Made by a program: the position numbers and the translations under genes. A model generated the notes under the pieces. The model was not told the DNA's origin, searched no databases, and saw nothing but the letters and a program-made list of their open reading frames with translations. 64,000 bases of DNA from Labyrinthula sp. Ha. Its lineage: Eukaryota > Sar > Bigyra > Labyrinthulida > Labyrinthulaceae. This document shows, one piece after another, positions 9,403 through 21,700 of this stretch; positions within the stretch are counted from its first letter, which is position 1; each line of letters opens with the position of its first letter. The stretch lies in NCBI GenBank assembly GCA_015227615.1, contig JAALGZ010000009.1, forward strand, positions 930,001-994,000, read 5' to 3'.

Positions 9403-10605
9403 TTAACTCTGGATATATTTTCTACACTGTTCAATTTTATCTGCAAAAAAAAGTGTAAATTTCTTTCCTACAAGTGAATCAACCACAACTTGGTTTGTTT
9501 CTCCAAGACACCATAGATTATATTTCTCAAGTACATTACTCCTTCTCTTACCATTTGCTATATTCTTATTTCCTTTATTTGTTTTTGCAGTCACACAGTT
9601 TGAAGGATGACAATGTGCAACAACTACTCTAAATTTCCAGTCATAAGCACTTACAGCATCACAACATCTTGGAACTATTTGGTGGGGAAGTAAACCTACT
9701 TTTAACCCATTAATATCTCCTTTTCCAGTTTCTCTGTCCCTCAAGTAATCAAATTGTTTATTTTCCCCCCAAGTTTCAGTGAAGTTAAGATTTGTTCTTT
9801 CTAGTAAAGCTAGGTTTAAACCTACTTGGTCATCTCTATGAATCATTGATTTAAGAAGAGCATCCTTAATCAGCAGCTTCACTTCATCAGTATTCTCAAA
9901 ATAAATAAATCCCATGCAAAATGTAGATCCCCAAATTTTATTTACTTCAAAAGGATATTTTCCTCTTGATCCCACAACTGCTCCTGAGTTATAATGCACT
10001 TTCGGGTCTTTAAGCCAAACTGCATCCACATCACTAAACACAATATCGACATTTTCAACCTCATTAAGAATATTTTCCAATACTTTCATTCGCAATACCC
10101 AAATATTCTTGATAAAGGAAATCTTTGCAGACTCTTTTTTGTTTCGCGTGCCATCAACCTGAAACTGTTTATCGGCAAACAAAGGATAACATTTGATATT
10201 CTTTTCTTCCAAATATACCGATATTTTTTCATCCAAACAAATTAACGCAAAATTATATATTTTAAGCTTATTCACGTGGATCAACCAGTTGAGTAAGTTC
10301 AATCTGTAATCAAAGGACACAAAAGAGAGGATTATAGTTTGCTTATCAACGCCTTCAATATCAAGAAAGGAACTCACAAAAGCATGAATGGACTTTGTAC
10401 TAATTTCTCCTACTGGCTTTTGAAAAGGGTATTCCTTCTCGGGGAAAATATTCGGCTGAAGGACGTTGGGAACGGAGAGGACTGTTGAAGTAGACGTAGT
10501 TGTCCCATCTGTTGTCTGAAAATTGTGAAAATCGATATAAAATATCAGAAAGCCTGCTATGCCAAAAACTAGAAGTGCTAGATTATTGTTAATCTTATGC
10601 TTCAT
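9403..10605 (-). CDS. Type II membrane glycosyltransferase, GT77 / nucleotide-diphospho-sugar transferase type
   Basis: 400 residues. A short cytosolic tail (MKHKINNN) is followed by one membrane segment (about 9-27) and a Thr/Ser-rich stem, the normal layout of Golgi glycosyltransferases. The catalytic part shows the nucleotide-diphospho-sugar transferase fold: IILSFVSFDYRLNLLNWL near 90-107, FALICLDEKI, and the metal- and sugar-nucleotide-binding motif VFSDVDAVWLKDP near 190-202 (D-x-D = DVD). Then come FCMGFIYFENTDEV, HRDDQVGLNLAL and a C-terminal HPSNC segment. In plants and algae such enzymes add arabinose, xylose or galactose to cell-surface glycans. The sugar here is unknown. It is divergent from the ArfGAP gene, with 135 bp between the start codons, and 18 bp upstream of the coiled-coil gene. 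Confidence 0.85.
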   Translation of the reverse strand: MKHKINNNLALLVFGIAGFLIFYIDFHNFQTTDGTTTSTSTVLSVPNVLQPNIFPEKEYPFQKPVGEISTKSIHAFVSSFLDIEGVDKQTIILSFVSFDYRLNLLNWLIHVNKLKIYNFALICLDEKISVYLEEKNIKCYPLFADKQFQVDGTRNKKESAKISFIKNIWVLRMKVLENILNEVENVDIVFSDVDAVWLKDPKVHYNSGAVVGSRGKYPFEVNKIWGSTFCMGFIYFENTDEVKLLIKDALLKSMIHRDDQVGLNLALLERTNLNFTETWGENKQFDYLRDRETGKGDINGLKVGLLPHQIVPRCCDAVSAYDWKFRVVVAHCHPSNCVTAKTNKGNKNIANGKRRSNVLEKYNLWCLGETNQVVVDSLVGKKFTLFFADKIEQCRKYIQS

Positions 10606-10740
10606 CCTTGTTCTTTCTCGAATTTCTTCAGACTCCGTTTACAAATTCTATAATTCTTTTTGAGGTAATACCATATTGTGTTTCTCAAATTACCCAAAAT
10701 ATTACGAAAGGACAATTGGAAAAGAAGACAGAAGAAGAAA
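10606..10740. promoter_or_regulatory. Short bidirectional promoter region (glycosyltransferase / ArfGAP)
   Basis: 135 bp separate the two divergent start codons (10605 minus, 10741 plus), so both promoters must lie here or extend into the genes. No TATA box could be assigned with confidence. Confidence 0.5.
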
Positions 10741-11592
10741 ATGTCAAGTTCATTTGACACCTCCCCAATGACCGAGCATTTCTCATCAGAATTCTCTACA
10801 AATTACTTAAATAAACTTAAATCTATTCCCGCTAACAATCTGTGCTTTGATTGCGGTAAACGGGATACATCTTGGGCGTGTTCCACGTTTGGAATATTTC
10901 TTTGTTTAGTTTGCTCAGGAACTCATCGGAATCTTGGAACACATATTTCTTTTGTAAGATCTTCTAATATGGATCGCTGGATGAAAAAGCATCTGCTGAT
11001 TATGAAGTGTGGAGGAAACGCAAAAGCTACTGAATATTTCAAAAAAGCGAATCTTGACAAGAAGGAGATTTCCACCAAGTATAGTTCTTCTCAAGCAAAG
11101 AGATATGCTAAGAACTTAGCTGCTCTTGTTGATCGAGAGTTTGGACTTGAAGAAAAACAGAAAAAAAATGATTCTTTCTCTACGCCAAAAGTTTTATCTG
11201 ATATTAAACCTGTCGAAAAGGAAGAAGAGAAGTTGGAAACGCAGAGTGAAGGTGGTAAACCTGAAGAAAAAGAGGAGACAAAATCTCAAAGCTCTGCGCC
11301 TGCTTTTAAGCCAAAGGTAATTAAGGTTACGAAAGCATCAAGGGCAAAGCTTTTAACGCGGTCCAAATTACGAAAACCAAGAGCAGGAAGTGGCCGAATA
11401 AGTTCAAAAGTTGCAGCTCCAGAAAAAAGTAAAGTATCTTATGGTTCTTCTGCGTCATCTAGCTCTCTTCAAACGATAACTCCACAAATAAACAACCTTT
11501 CAGTGAACGAATCTGGATCAACTGCCAGTCGCTTTGGAAATCAAAAAGCTATATCGAGTGACATGTATTTCAATAGAGAAGAAGTAAACTAA
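10741..11592 (+). CDS. GLO3: ArfGAP, ArfGAP2/3 (Glo3) class
   Basis: A GTPase-activating protein for Arf GTPases in COPI vesicle traffic at the Golgi. 283 residues from ATG 10741; the open frame upstream to 10678 lacks an ATG. The zinc finger is C-x2-C-x16-C-x2-C at C35, C38, C55 and C58, followed by CSGTHRNLGTHISFVRS with the presumed catalytic arginine R63. The middle (about 140-240) is Lys/Glu/Ser-rich linker. The C-terminal end, SRFGNQKAISSDMYF, matches the Glo3 regulatory motif (ISSxxYF), which supports the ArfGAP2/3 class over ArfGAP1. The protein is shorter than yeast or human members, mainly in the linker. It is convergent with the next gene, 81 bp from stop to stop. Confidence 0.93.
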   Translation: MSSSFDTSPMTEHFSSEFSTNYLNKLKSIPANNLCFDCGKRDTSWACSTFGIFLCLVCSGTHRNLGTHISFVRSSNMDRWMKKHLLIMKCGGNAKATEYFKKANLDKKEISTKYSSSQAKRYAKNLAALVDREFGLEEKQKKNDSFSTPKVLSDIKPVEKEEEKLETQSEGGKPEEKEETKSQSSAPAFKPKVIKVTKASRAKLLTRSKLRKPRAGSGRISSKVAAPEKSKVSYGSSASSSSLQTITPQINNLSVNESGSTASRFGNQKAISSDMYFNREEVN

Positions 11593-11673
11593 GTCAACCA
11601 ATAGTGTTATTGTTTCCTTTGTTAGCTGCTAATTGTTTCTCTATAGAATATTTTTACTCTCTAAAAGGCTTAT

Positions 11674-13328
11674 TTAGCTTAAACTTGTGTAGTTTTTCTT
11701 GGCTTCAACATAACCTGATATTCTCGGAGATCTTTTTGGTTTTGAATCTACTTTTCCTTCATCTTCATTAAGTAGTGACGACTGAAAACCAGTTGCTTTT
11801 CGATCAAATTTAGGATGATCTTGCTCAAATTCAACTTCAGCAAAGCTAACACTCTTTGACAACGTCTTTTTTCTTTCTTTTGAGTGTGTTCCTGCAAATT
11901 TGAAGCCTTCTCCTTCATCAAATTCAAATCCCAATCCACTGGAGCAAGATTTTGTCTTCTTCAAAGCAGATTTTAATGGCTTTTGCAGAATCTCGGGAGC
12001 TTTATTCTTTTCTGAGTGTTTTGTTTCCTCATTCTTCTTTTCTTCTTCAAGTAAAGTTGCACGCAGTTTTCTCTTCTCTTCAACTTTCTGTTTCATCTTT
12101 TGTTTTTGATCCTCTTTACTCTTTTCTCTTGCATTTGTCATATCTCTAAAATCACTCATGATCTCTTTAATCATTTCTTCATTCTTTTTCTTTTGCTCCA
12201 CTAAATAGGCTTCTTGTTCTTCTTTTTTTTTTTCTACTTTTTCTAAGTTAGCATATTCTATTGATTTAATACTTAATGTTTGCTTTCTTTTTCTTATACT
12301 GCTCTTTCGCTGTTTAAGGGTCTTAATCTCCTTTTCATATTTTTGCGTTCGCAATTCAAACTCCTGTCTTAAATTCTCGATCTGTTTTTGAAAATCATTT
12401 TCTTTTGAATCTTCTTCCACTACTTTTTTTTTCTCTTCCTCTCTTGGTTCTTCATTGTAAGATACATAAATATTTTGTTTCTTATCACTCATCTCTTTGA
12501 GTTTTTCTTTTGCTTGTTTTTCATGTTTATAAAAATCTAGCCGGATGATCAACTGAGAATAATAAAACCTAAAATCTTCAAACATAAGTGAACCCCCTGC
12601 TAATTTCATCTCAGTTTCTAATTGTTTGCTTCCTGGTTCAAACTGAAACTCAAGAATCAACATCCTCTTCAATTCTGGAAGATCAACACTGTCATCATTT
12701 AGTGTTTTGTCATCTTCATTACACTATTGTTTTAATAAGAATATATTTACCTTTTTCTTATTATATTTTACAAAAAGTATTGCCGCTTTCTTAGTTATCT
12801 CAAGCTCATCTTCTGAGAGTACAAGATCTTCATCCTCGTTCTCCAAAGGCTCTGTAAGATCAATTTCAAGAAAATCACCTAATATAAACTAAGAGAAAGC
12901 TCGTACCAGGAAAACAATAATCAGGAACTTCTATATTTACAATAAGGCCATTACAAACCGCTGTAAAAGTTCCACCCGGTTCTACTCCTGCTGGAATCTG
13001 AATCTTGAACTTAGTAAACTCAGTCTGAGATATAGTTTCTTCTTTTATAGATTCTAAATCATTCTAATATCGCGAAAAAAAATCAGTATACTGTTTTAGA
13101 TCGCGTTTCAATCATTGCCTGGAATTCCTTAAGTTTTCCATCATTCAAAGCACCCACCACTACACTTTTCTTGGCGCGTCGATTTGGGTTACTTGTTTCT
13201 TGAGGTGCTAAAGGCAATTTGGATTTAAATGTTTTTCCTTTTCCTGGTTCTTCAATGGGCTCAGCAGCAGGAGTTTGTTTATTTTTTTCTTTAGATTTTT
13301 TCTTTGCCGTAGATACCCCTCCTCCCAT
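11674..13328 (-). CDS. Coiled-coil protein with N-myristoylation motif, four exons
   Basis: Exons are 13328..13092, 13063..12907, 12878..12751 and 12723..11674, giving 523 residues. Introns of 28, 28 and 27 nt lie at 13064-13091, 12879-12906 and 12724-12750, with all phases consistent. The protein begins MGGGVSTAKKKSKEK: Gly2, Ser6 and following lysines make a classic N-myristoylation signal, so membrane attachment is likely. A small domain follows, crossing exons 2-3, with FKIQIPAGVEPGGTFTAV and VPDYCFPGDFLEIDL, a P-x-G-V-x-P-G-G-T-F pattern seen in a short beta domain of several protist proteins. Then an acidic stretch and a long Lys/Glu coiled coil (about 250-390), ending in a basic Ser/Lys-rich tail. 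I do not recognise the whole protein. The fused reading solves three otherwise separate short frames. Confidence 0.8.
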
Positions 13329-15359
13329 GTTTTGAACACAATTAACCGTCAGTTATAAACTTACTTAAAGCAATTGCTTAATGCAGTTGCATGCCTATTT
13401 CCCCATAATGAATGAATAATAGTGGGAAAATGAGGTGCTATGTCTAAAACAAACTAAATTTGACTTATAAAGAGAAGATGATAAGTTTTTTTATCTAAAT
13501 TTTGCGTAAGACGTTTGGCAGATGCTGTCTAGCTGATGAAGACTAGATTATTTAGTTAGATTAAATCATTCAGGGGGCACATAAGGATTAAACTCGTCAG
13601 CTAGTTGTTTTCTTATACTCTAGGTCGAATAAGCATTTCAAGAACAAGCTAATTGGCTTATAATATGTCTTTCATAGTTAACTGAATCTTTGTTCGCTTT
13701 ATTTATGCTTTCTTGTCGGCTAACTGGTTGAGCCCTGCTTTCAAGAGTAACAGTAATTGACTTACCCAACTATTTGCAGCTTATCTTAAGTTTTTAAAAT
13801 CCTTATGAATACTATTAATTATTTTTCAGTATTGTTATATATTAAGTTGATTAGTGCTTTGTTGAAGAGATTTCTAAGCGTATTAGATATTGAAAAAATT
13901 ATTGTATGACTATATAATTTTTGCTTATAGTAACTGTGTTAAATAAACTTAGGAGCTATAAATACTAAACCACCTATTACTATAAATTATACAAAGTATC
14001 ATGTACTAGCAGGAACATCCAGCAGTCAATCAGACGGTATATTTTTTCAGTTGCATCTATAGGAAGGTCTTTCTCAGACTATAGATGGGGTTTCAAGAAA
14101 TTTAAGTTTTTTCACCTGATGTGAAAATGATAAAGTCTAAATGACTCACTAACTTTAATGAAGGCGATAAAGCTCTCAGATTGATAATTTAGCCTTAATT
14201 ATAGACAAAACGCTAGAAAAAATCCGGGAATCCTTTTCATAATGGGCATTGTCTATAACCCCGTATAGCTCTTTACAATTCAGACTTTCCCACTAAACGC
14301 TTACTTTAGATAGGATAATTTTTAGTGTAAGGAAAACACCTATCAGATTTGTGCAAACCTTACATTCAACCAGGTACTCTGCTTGACATGAAAACTATAT
14401 AAGTCATAGCATCTTAATATGCTCTAAACTGCCTTTGTATACCCAGTTGTTAGCATCAAATGCTTTTGCAATGGACGCTGCATTTTCTCTATTTCCTGGT
14501 CTATCGGCTTGATAATGCATTTTCCAGCATTTTTCTTGTGTTTCATTCAAAATATCAACTTAGAATTTATTATCCAAATATGCTCTCTATGTAACCTTCC
14601 GTACGTCCATGGAGTGCATACTACTTTAGCTATTCAGCTACTAACTTACCAGATATTTTTAGAATACCAAAAAAAACATAGAAAGGTGTTTGTGCATCCC
14701 TCGCCTCATTTTTTAAAATTTTAGCAACTTCTATTCATCCGCAACATCGATATACCCAATCAGTCAGACACCATTTCGAAATATATCTCTTGGCTTCGCT
14801 TAATCTCATATTCATGGAGGGTTTTCCATCGAGTAAACAATTCTACATTAAACGAATTGTCTCTACAAATTTCTTAAACTATCCATATATCACTTTGGTT
14901 TCGACTCCCAATAGCAATTCCTTCCTAAAACCAATATTATTATTCCTCAATTACATTAGATATTCTCTATTGTAGAATCTTCTTACCAATTTACTCGTTA
15001 CTCGAATGACTCAACGTTTTTTCCACTGTGCTGATAGTGATGTCGAAAAATGTCTTCAACTTCCCAGTACGTGTTTACTTCAACCAGACCAAGGTGCAAA
15101 ACACTTATCGTCCTTACTTGCCACTGGGTTTTTCTTAATTTAAAATGTTCTCGTCAAAAAAATGGATGTGTGAAAATAATGTTAAGGGTGTAGACGAAAT
15201 GCAAAGTTTTCGGTGTAGCAACTTCAACACATCTTTGAGAGAAGTCTCGGGGTATGCGAACCGATGAACCCACTCACCGAAGTCGGTATGTGTGGAAATT
15301 GGCGTTCTAACTAGTTTCAAACTGGCTACGTACTACAATAGTCACAGATAGTTAAAATC
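13329..15359. other. AT-rich stretch without a recognisable gene
   Basis: About 2 kb with only short frames. The first 100-200 bp should carry the promoter of the myristoylated-protein gene. Nothing else could be assigned; the last few hundred bases may already belong to the decayed LINE. Confidence 0.45.
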
Positions 15360-18300
15360 TTGATATTTCAGGGATTATACAATCGAGGAATGGGGTGCCT
15401 CAAGTGGATTGTGAAGATTTCCCCGACCTCAGGGAGGTGATTTTGAATGAAACCACCGGGAAAAGCCACGGGAGTAGTTACTTAACCCACCAACAAATTT
15501 GATAACAGAGTAACGGACTTGAATAGTAATAGCTGGGGGGGATCCGGAAACTGGCTCTCAAACTTCATGGAAAGTGGATGGTCATGTTTCTTAACACGTA
15601 TGTTTGTTACACTGGGCAAGGAACTACCACATGTAAGAAGTGTCTGGGTGACGTGAACAAGACAATCGGCAACCTCAACAAAAGAATACAGGTTCTCATT
15701 TGTGGTGACTCAAATGTTCGAGTGAACATAAAAGAGCCGAATAAGAGCGAGAAGCCAGGGCTCTTATCTCGCTCTAATGACAATCAAAAGCTACTGGTTA
15801 AGTTTTTAAGAGAAATAACCATATATATTGTTAACCATTTAGAAGTAACATGTAAAAAAACACTAAAGACATATCACTATCACACCAATAAAGGATTGAG
15901 GGGGAGTGAGTATCCAAATTCATTATGTGCTAACAAACACGATGCCTTTATTTTTCGGTTTCAAACTATGTCGAAATATCTCCTGAAATCTCTGGGGAAA
16001 CTCGACTTTGACCATATTACCTTCAATATTACAAACAACACACAATGGAAACAGTAACAAATGAAAAGACCCAGATCACAGCTACATTATACTGTTCTCC
16101 CCAACAAGAAAGAAAGAGGGAGTAGATAGGGATATCCATGAACATCTGAAACAAAATGAACGTATTGAAGTGAACTATTGATCTATGATACCTACAAGCC
16201 CGATCATCATGAACAAACATCTCCCAAGAGTATCATAAAATCTACCCGAATACACTAACCCAGACCTTATTATGTCGCTGATGAGACATAAACATCTAAT
16301 CTGGAGCAACCTAGACATATAACCTAGAAAATGAGTTATTAAGGAGCTGCAAGAATCTGTGTGCAGCAACTGCAATAGGTGGTTTGAAGAAATAGTCCCA
16401 AAAATCTAATCTAGGTTTAAATACATGAACTCTATAGCGATGTACCAACTGCTGCAAAAAGTAAAGTCAGTAAAAAATGTGCGAGGAATTACTTAAGGAT
16501 GCAGGTAATAAGAAAGACGGAACAACAGGCCATGTTATAATATCTAAAGAATATTTTCGAACCCAACAAAATACACAACTTTAGAGAGACCAGCTAACAA
16601 GCAACCAAATGAGATATTATCAAGCTCCAATATATGACCTGGTTCCGACGAGTAGAATAGAACCTCAACCTCCAAATAATCACAAAATATTCTAATACAT
16701 CAAACCCTAAAAAATACTGAATTTACAGGTCCCGAGGAAGTAAGGAATGAAACTAGCAAATAAGTACAAAAAACTCAGAAGCAAACAATCAGAGCACTTC
16801 AATTTCCATTTAGAATGAGAAATTCTAATCCAGGAGATTAAACAGTATATACAGATAAAGAGATACAACTTTGTAAAAACAAAAAGGTAGCAAAAATAAC
16901 CAGTAAAACTATATACTTATATCTATGTTGAACGCGCACCTCAAGATAACAACGAAAATAATAAAAAATCAACTGGAACCGATAATCGACCCACTGCCAG
17001 GCTATCAAGTAGGTTTTAGATACAATAAATGAACAGTTCAAAAGAGAGAAGTACTTAACATCATTATCAAATAGACACTTAAGCAAAAAGTTTACCTACA
17101 CGCTCCTCTCATGGCTTTTACCAAATCGTTTGACAGTATGTCGCACCACTATATCATTCTAACTCTAGGAGAACATCACCTTCCACTAAGAATTATTAAG
17201 ATCCTTAGAAAACTCTAAGAAAAATATTCCGTAGAGCTAAGAAACGGGTTCTTACGTTGGATAGAATTTTTTGGCTTAAGAAGGAATTCACTATCCCGAG
17301 CACATATATAATATGTCTGAATTCTACAATGAAAAGAATAATGTAAAATACTCTAAGAAAGACCATTTGATTCAATCAGAACATTGTATGTTTGGTTTTG
17401 CGGAGGTTCTAATTATATCACAGGAAACAACGGTGAAATAATATGTTCTGTCACTTAAATATAACAACTGTATCAAATAACAAACCTAAAGCTAAGTAGA
17501 AATAGACCATATGTCTTATTAACCAACAAAGGCTACAATGTTATTGACAGAGTTAAATCTATTCATATGAACAGATTATTGTCAAACTTCTATTTTACAC
17601 ACTGCGGTAAATTTTTACATACATAACTATTCTTTAACTCTCACATCATTTCTCCGTTTTAAATGGAACCAAAAGTCGAAACAGGGAGGGAATACCGGAG
17701 ACAACGGGTAGTGAAACAATCATTATGGACAGGATCTAAGCAAAAGCAAAGAACATGATAAGAAAAGACACCATAACAGAACCATTAACAAGCCATAAAT
17801 ATCCATGATTTTTATTTGATGGTCAAATAATTGATTATGATGCTAAAGCCAAGAAAAGTTCAAAAAACACCCAATCAAATAAACAAGTTTAGAGATATTT
17901 CATCATCAGCTAAAGTCTAGCAGAGAATTAAGAAGAATACAACAAGGATAATGATAACTGCACTACTAAAACACAATGATAAAAAATAGCCCAAAACTCT
18001 TTAATAAATGAAGATCTACCAAAACTATTAAAAAAAACTTAAAAAGATAATTGGCAATATGGATCACTAGAGCTTTGAACTTAACGAAAAATACTTGGAC
18101 CTTATGAGGATAGTCAAGTCAACAAAAAAAACGAATATATCAGTAGCTTAAAATTAAAGATAAGTGACTTAGAGTTTCCAGAAAACACCAGAAACTTAAC
18201 CCTGATCCCCTTACTCTAGAAAAATCTATATTTTACTTGGAAGATGGAGCGTTACTTGCAGAAGAAGGAACTTCATCGTAACTCACCACCACCATGAACA

Positions 18301-18700
18301 ACCAACTACCAACCAAGGGAAACCCAAGGTTCAGCGCAAAACAACAAATCCAGGAACATGGTTCAGGAAACGGTCATGCAATGAGAGTCAGATAAAACCA
18401 GAAAAGGGGCACCAATAGGTCTCATACTTTATTTGGGATACAAGATTCAAAATATTTCTACCCAACATATATATATATATTTATATATATATACGTAGAA
18501 ATCTCATCCATAGCCACAAAAAAACTGCAAAAAGTCTAGAAGGTCGAGAAATGAACCCTTTGAGATATATTCAACAATTTAAATATATAAACAAGTTCAC
18601 AGCTAGATCAGAAGGGCATTTAGAACATATATATGATAGACATGAAACACCAATTAACTGAGAGCAAAACAATATTTTGCTCCGATTTATCAATTCGTTA
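15360..18700 (+). mobile_element. Decayed non-LTR retrotransposon (LINE)
   Basis: An endonuclease-like stretch (15,578-16,057) contains IQVLICGDSNVRV, the G-D-x-N core of APE-type endonucleases. About 0.9 kb later reverse-transcriptase blocks appear in broken frames: ITTKIIKNQLEPIIDPLPGY and QVGFR (near 16,950-17,020), MAFTKSFDSMSHHYI (near 17,110-17,155; compare D-F-x-K-A-F-D-S-V/I-x-H) and LPLRIIKILRKL. A further Ser/Cys-rich tail near 18,360-18,440 (RSCNESQIK) and segments to about 18.7 kb look like the C-terminal part. Order and spacing fit a Jockey/CR1/RTE-like element. Many stops and frame changes show it is long dead. Both ends are uncertain and no target duplication was found. Confidence 0.72.
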
Positions 18701-21700
18701 TATTTTGGTTTATTGCATATAGTAGCTACAGAAATGTAATCATAGATAAAATCAACGGATATACAGAGACAAGATCCCTATTTTATGATTTTCTTAACCC
18801 ATACACTTTCATGAATATGCGCTTTATAATTACTCCATCTTGAGTTACATGGCATTGAGCTGCAGCCGATATGCCTTGCTCGCATTCAACGAATAATCTT
18901 TTTGAGAATATAACTACTAAACTATTGGTGTAATATCTCCGTTTGCGCTTTATCTACCCAATTGACAGTTGAAAAGTAGGTTTATCAGCCGTATTGATAT
19001 CAATAGCTTTTCCATATAGGGAACCCGCGTTTATCCTTGCAATAAGACTATGTAGATGTGTATAAATCATGTACTTAGATATAAATTTTATTTATGTTCA
19101 AATGGTTTAAACCCTTCAACACGGAAACGCAAAAGAAACATAATAAAATAATTGGTTAAAATCCTTTTTGACTCTACTTTTACAATAATCTAGTATGATT
19201 TCAGAACTATAGTTTTTTTAATATTTTTAAGGTGAGTAATTTTAGTTTTTCAGGTAATTTAATATTGGGGGAAATAGTTGCTTAATTTTATGAAATAAGT
19301 GACTGAACAAATAAGTATATTGATATTCATTATGTTCTATTTGTAATCTTATAATATATTGCAAAATATCATTCTAGCGCCTACTACATATTTTTCACAT
19401 ATAAACACAATAGTAATAACCAGTTTGTAAAAATTTTAGGATATTTTATATCCATTCTACTTAGTGTTAAATGATAAACTCGCATAGGTCTTAGCTTTTT
19501 ATTGTTTCTTATATCTCGCTAATTCCTATTAACAAATCATATTTGTGATAAAAGACTCTAAGCTTTCTTAAGCGCTAAAAAACATGTAAAGATATGTTTT
19601 TATTAGGTTGTTGTAATAACTACTTTGAGTTATCATGGGTCTATATTTATATTTAAAAAAATATTATGGGTTAGAAACTATTTGGTAAACAGAATTTGAA
19701 TTAAATAGCATGGTTTCACTCATGTTTATATCCATTTATTTTGCTAAATAGATAATAATGGTCGATGAAAAATATGTAAAATCTTTTGCAAGAGTCTTTC
19801 ATCTTCTGTTTCGAGACCAAATTATTATAAATACGAATATTTCTTATTTGTTGATATATGCAAAGTAAAAATTATTTTTTTTAAAAGTTTGTTCTATATT
19901 TTTTTTATCTGGATACAAGTTTTCTAACTATTGTATAAGCAAAAAAATACAAATTTGGTTATAATCAAAGTCATAATATTATTAGGAAGTCTTTGCTTAA
20001 TAATTTTAAATCTTTAGGTAGCATCCATAGACAAAATTAGGTATATTAATTATTTTCGTGATCCAATAATTGCCAAGAAAAAAACAAACCTTTTAAAGTT
20101 ATTTATTCAAGGTAAATTTTGAGTTTTTGCAGAAGATTGGTGATTTTTATTTTTTATGAGAGTCGTCACTCGCCATATGGATCTACAGATCGAAACAAGA
20201 AGAAATTTATTCTAATCCTTCCTCGATACCTTAATAGTGATATTACTTCTAAGGACGGTCTCCGTGAATGAAAAATCATATTTGTATGTACTCTGCTGAA
20301 GATATTACCGTCACTAACAATTTTCAGAAACATTCTGTAACATATTTAAGGTTACTGCCTAAAATATTATTAATTATAGTTTGTTGCCAGCAGATAAATA
20401 TTGTCTTGCTTTTAACTTATTTTTCATTCTACTCATCTATGGAAGGCGGATCCAAATAGGTAAATTATTCTATAATCACCCCTTCTCTGGATAATTTATA
20501 GGAGAATCTAAACTGGGGTGTCAGAAAATTTGCGGGATAATTACTTCTAGATATTACAAGAATTTGAACTAAGAGATTCCTTAAAGCTTTTGCTATTAGT
20601 GTAATACAATTTAAGCGCCCTGAACCATAATCTTGATTATGTGGTAATAAAAAGGGGGAACCTTTCATTAAATATTATAAAAGTTAGGGTTTAGTACAGT
20701 ATTTTATGTCTATAAGTGAGGTTAAAGGCTGTTACGGGAGATTTATCTAAATCGCTATTTGCGCTGATATGAAAGTAATGTACAATATTGAAAATTGTGT
20801 GATAAGTTGCATCATTTAAAATCACTAGTTAATTCCACAAAAACTTAGACTATTTATTCTTAGTACCAGCATATTTAAGACAGTTTCATGGGTATTAACC
20901 ATAAGCATATCAATTGTTTTTTAATCTTATATATATATTTAACTTTTTTCATTCCCAATATACGAGGGAGTTTAAACAAAGAAAATCGACACGTTTTATG
21001 TTTATGCTATTTCTCAATAGTTATGGAGTCAAGTTTCAGAGACAAAATTAGAAGATATTTATATCAGATTAATTAGTTATAAGACTAAAATCACTGTGAA
21101 TCTTGGTTTCTTTCGGAAAAAATATAGATGTTTTATCTAAGTATATAATGCTTTGAATAAATGATATGTGTAACATATTATTCCGCAAAATACGAAAAAG
21201 AGATTAATAAAACTTTTACACGTTGAGAATATAATAACTTGAAATTTTCAATGTAGATTTTCATAAATGTGTAGCAAACATAATTTTCATTTATCTAGGT
21301 ATAGAATGCGGGGCTCTTAGAAAAACCTAATACATATATTCACTCTAGAATAGATTTACCAGTCAGGAATATATTCATTAAGAGATTTATAAGGCTATGG
21401 CTCTTACAAATATTCATAAAAAATATTAGGGTGATTTATTTGATATTAAAATTATACAAAAAAGTTCCATTATTAGCTAAGTGTATAATAATTGTATATT
21501 TAACAATTTTATAAGGCTTCAAACATAAAGATCAGATAATTGCATATTCATGAAGCTATGCTACAAACTTTGTGATATAAGATAAACCCTAATATATATT
21601 ATTATTAATAAAATTAATCAAATAGAAATATAAAAAAGACTCTAAAATAGAATAATTTTTGTTACCTTGGAACAAATTTAAGTAATATAGTGAGATAACT

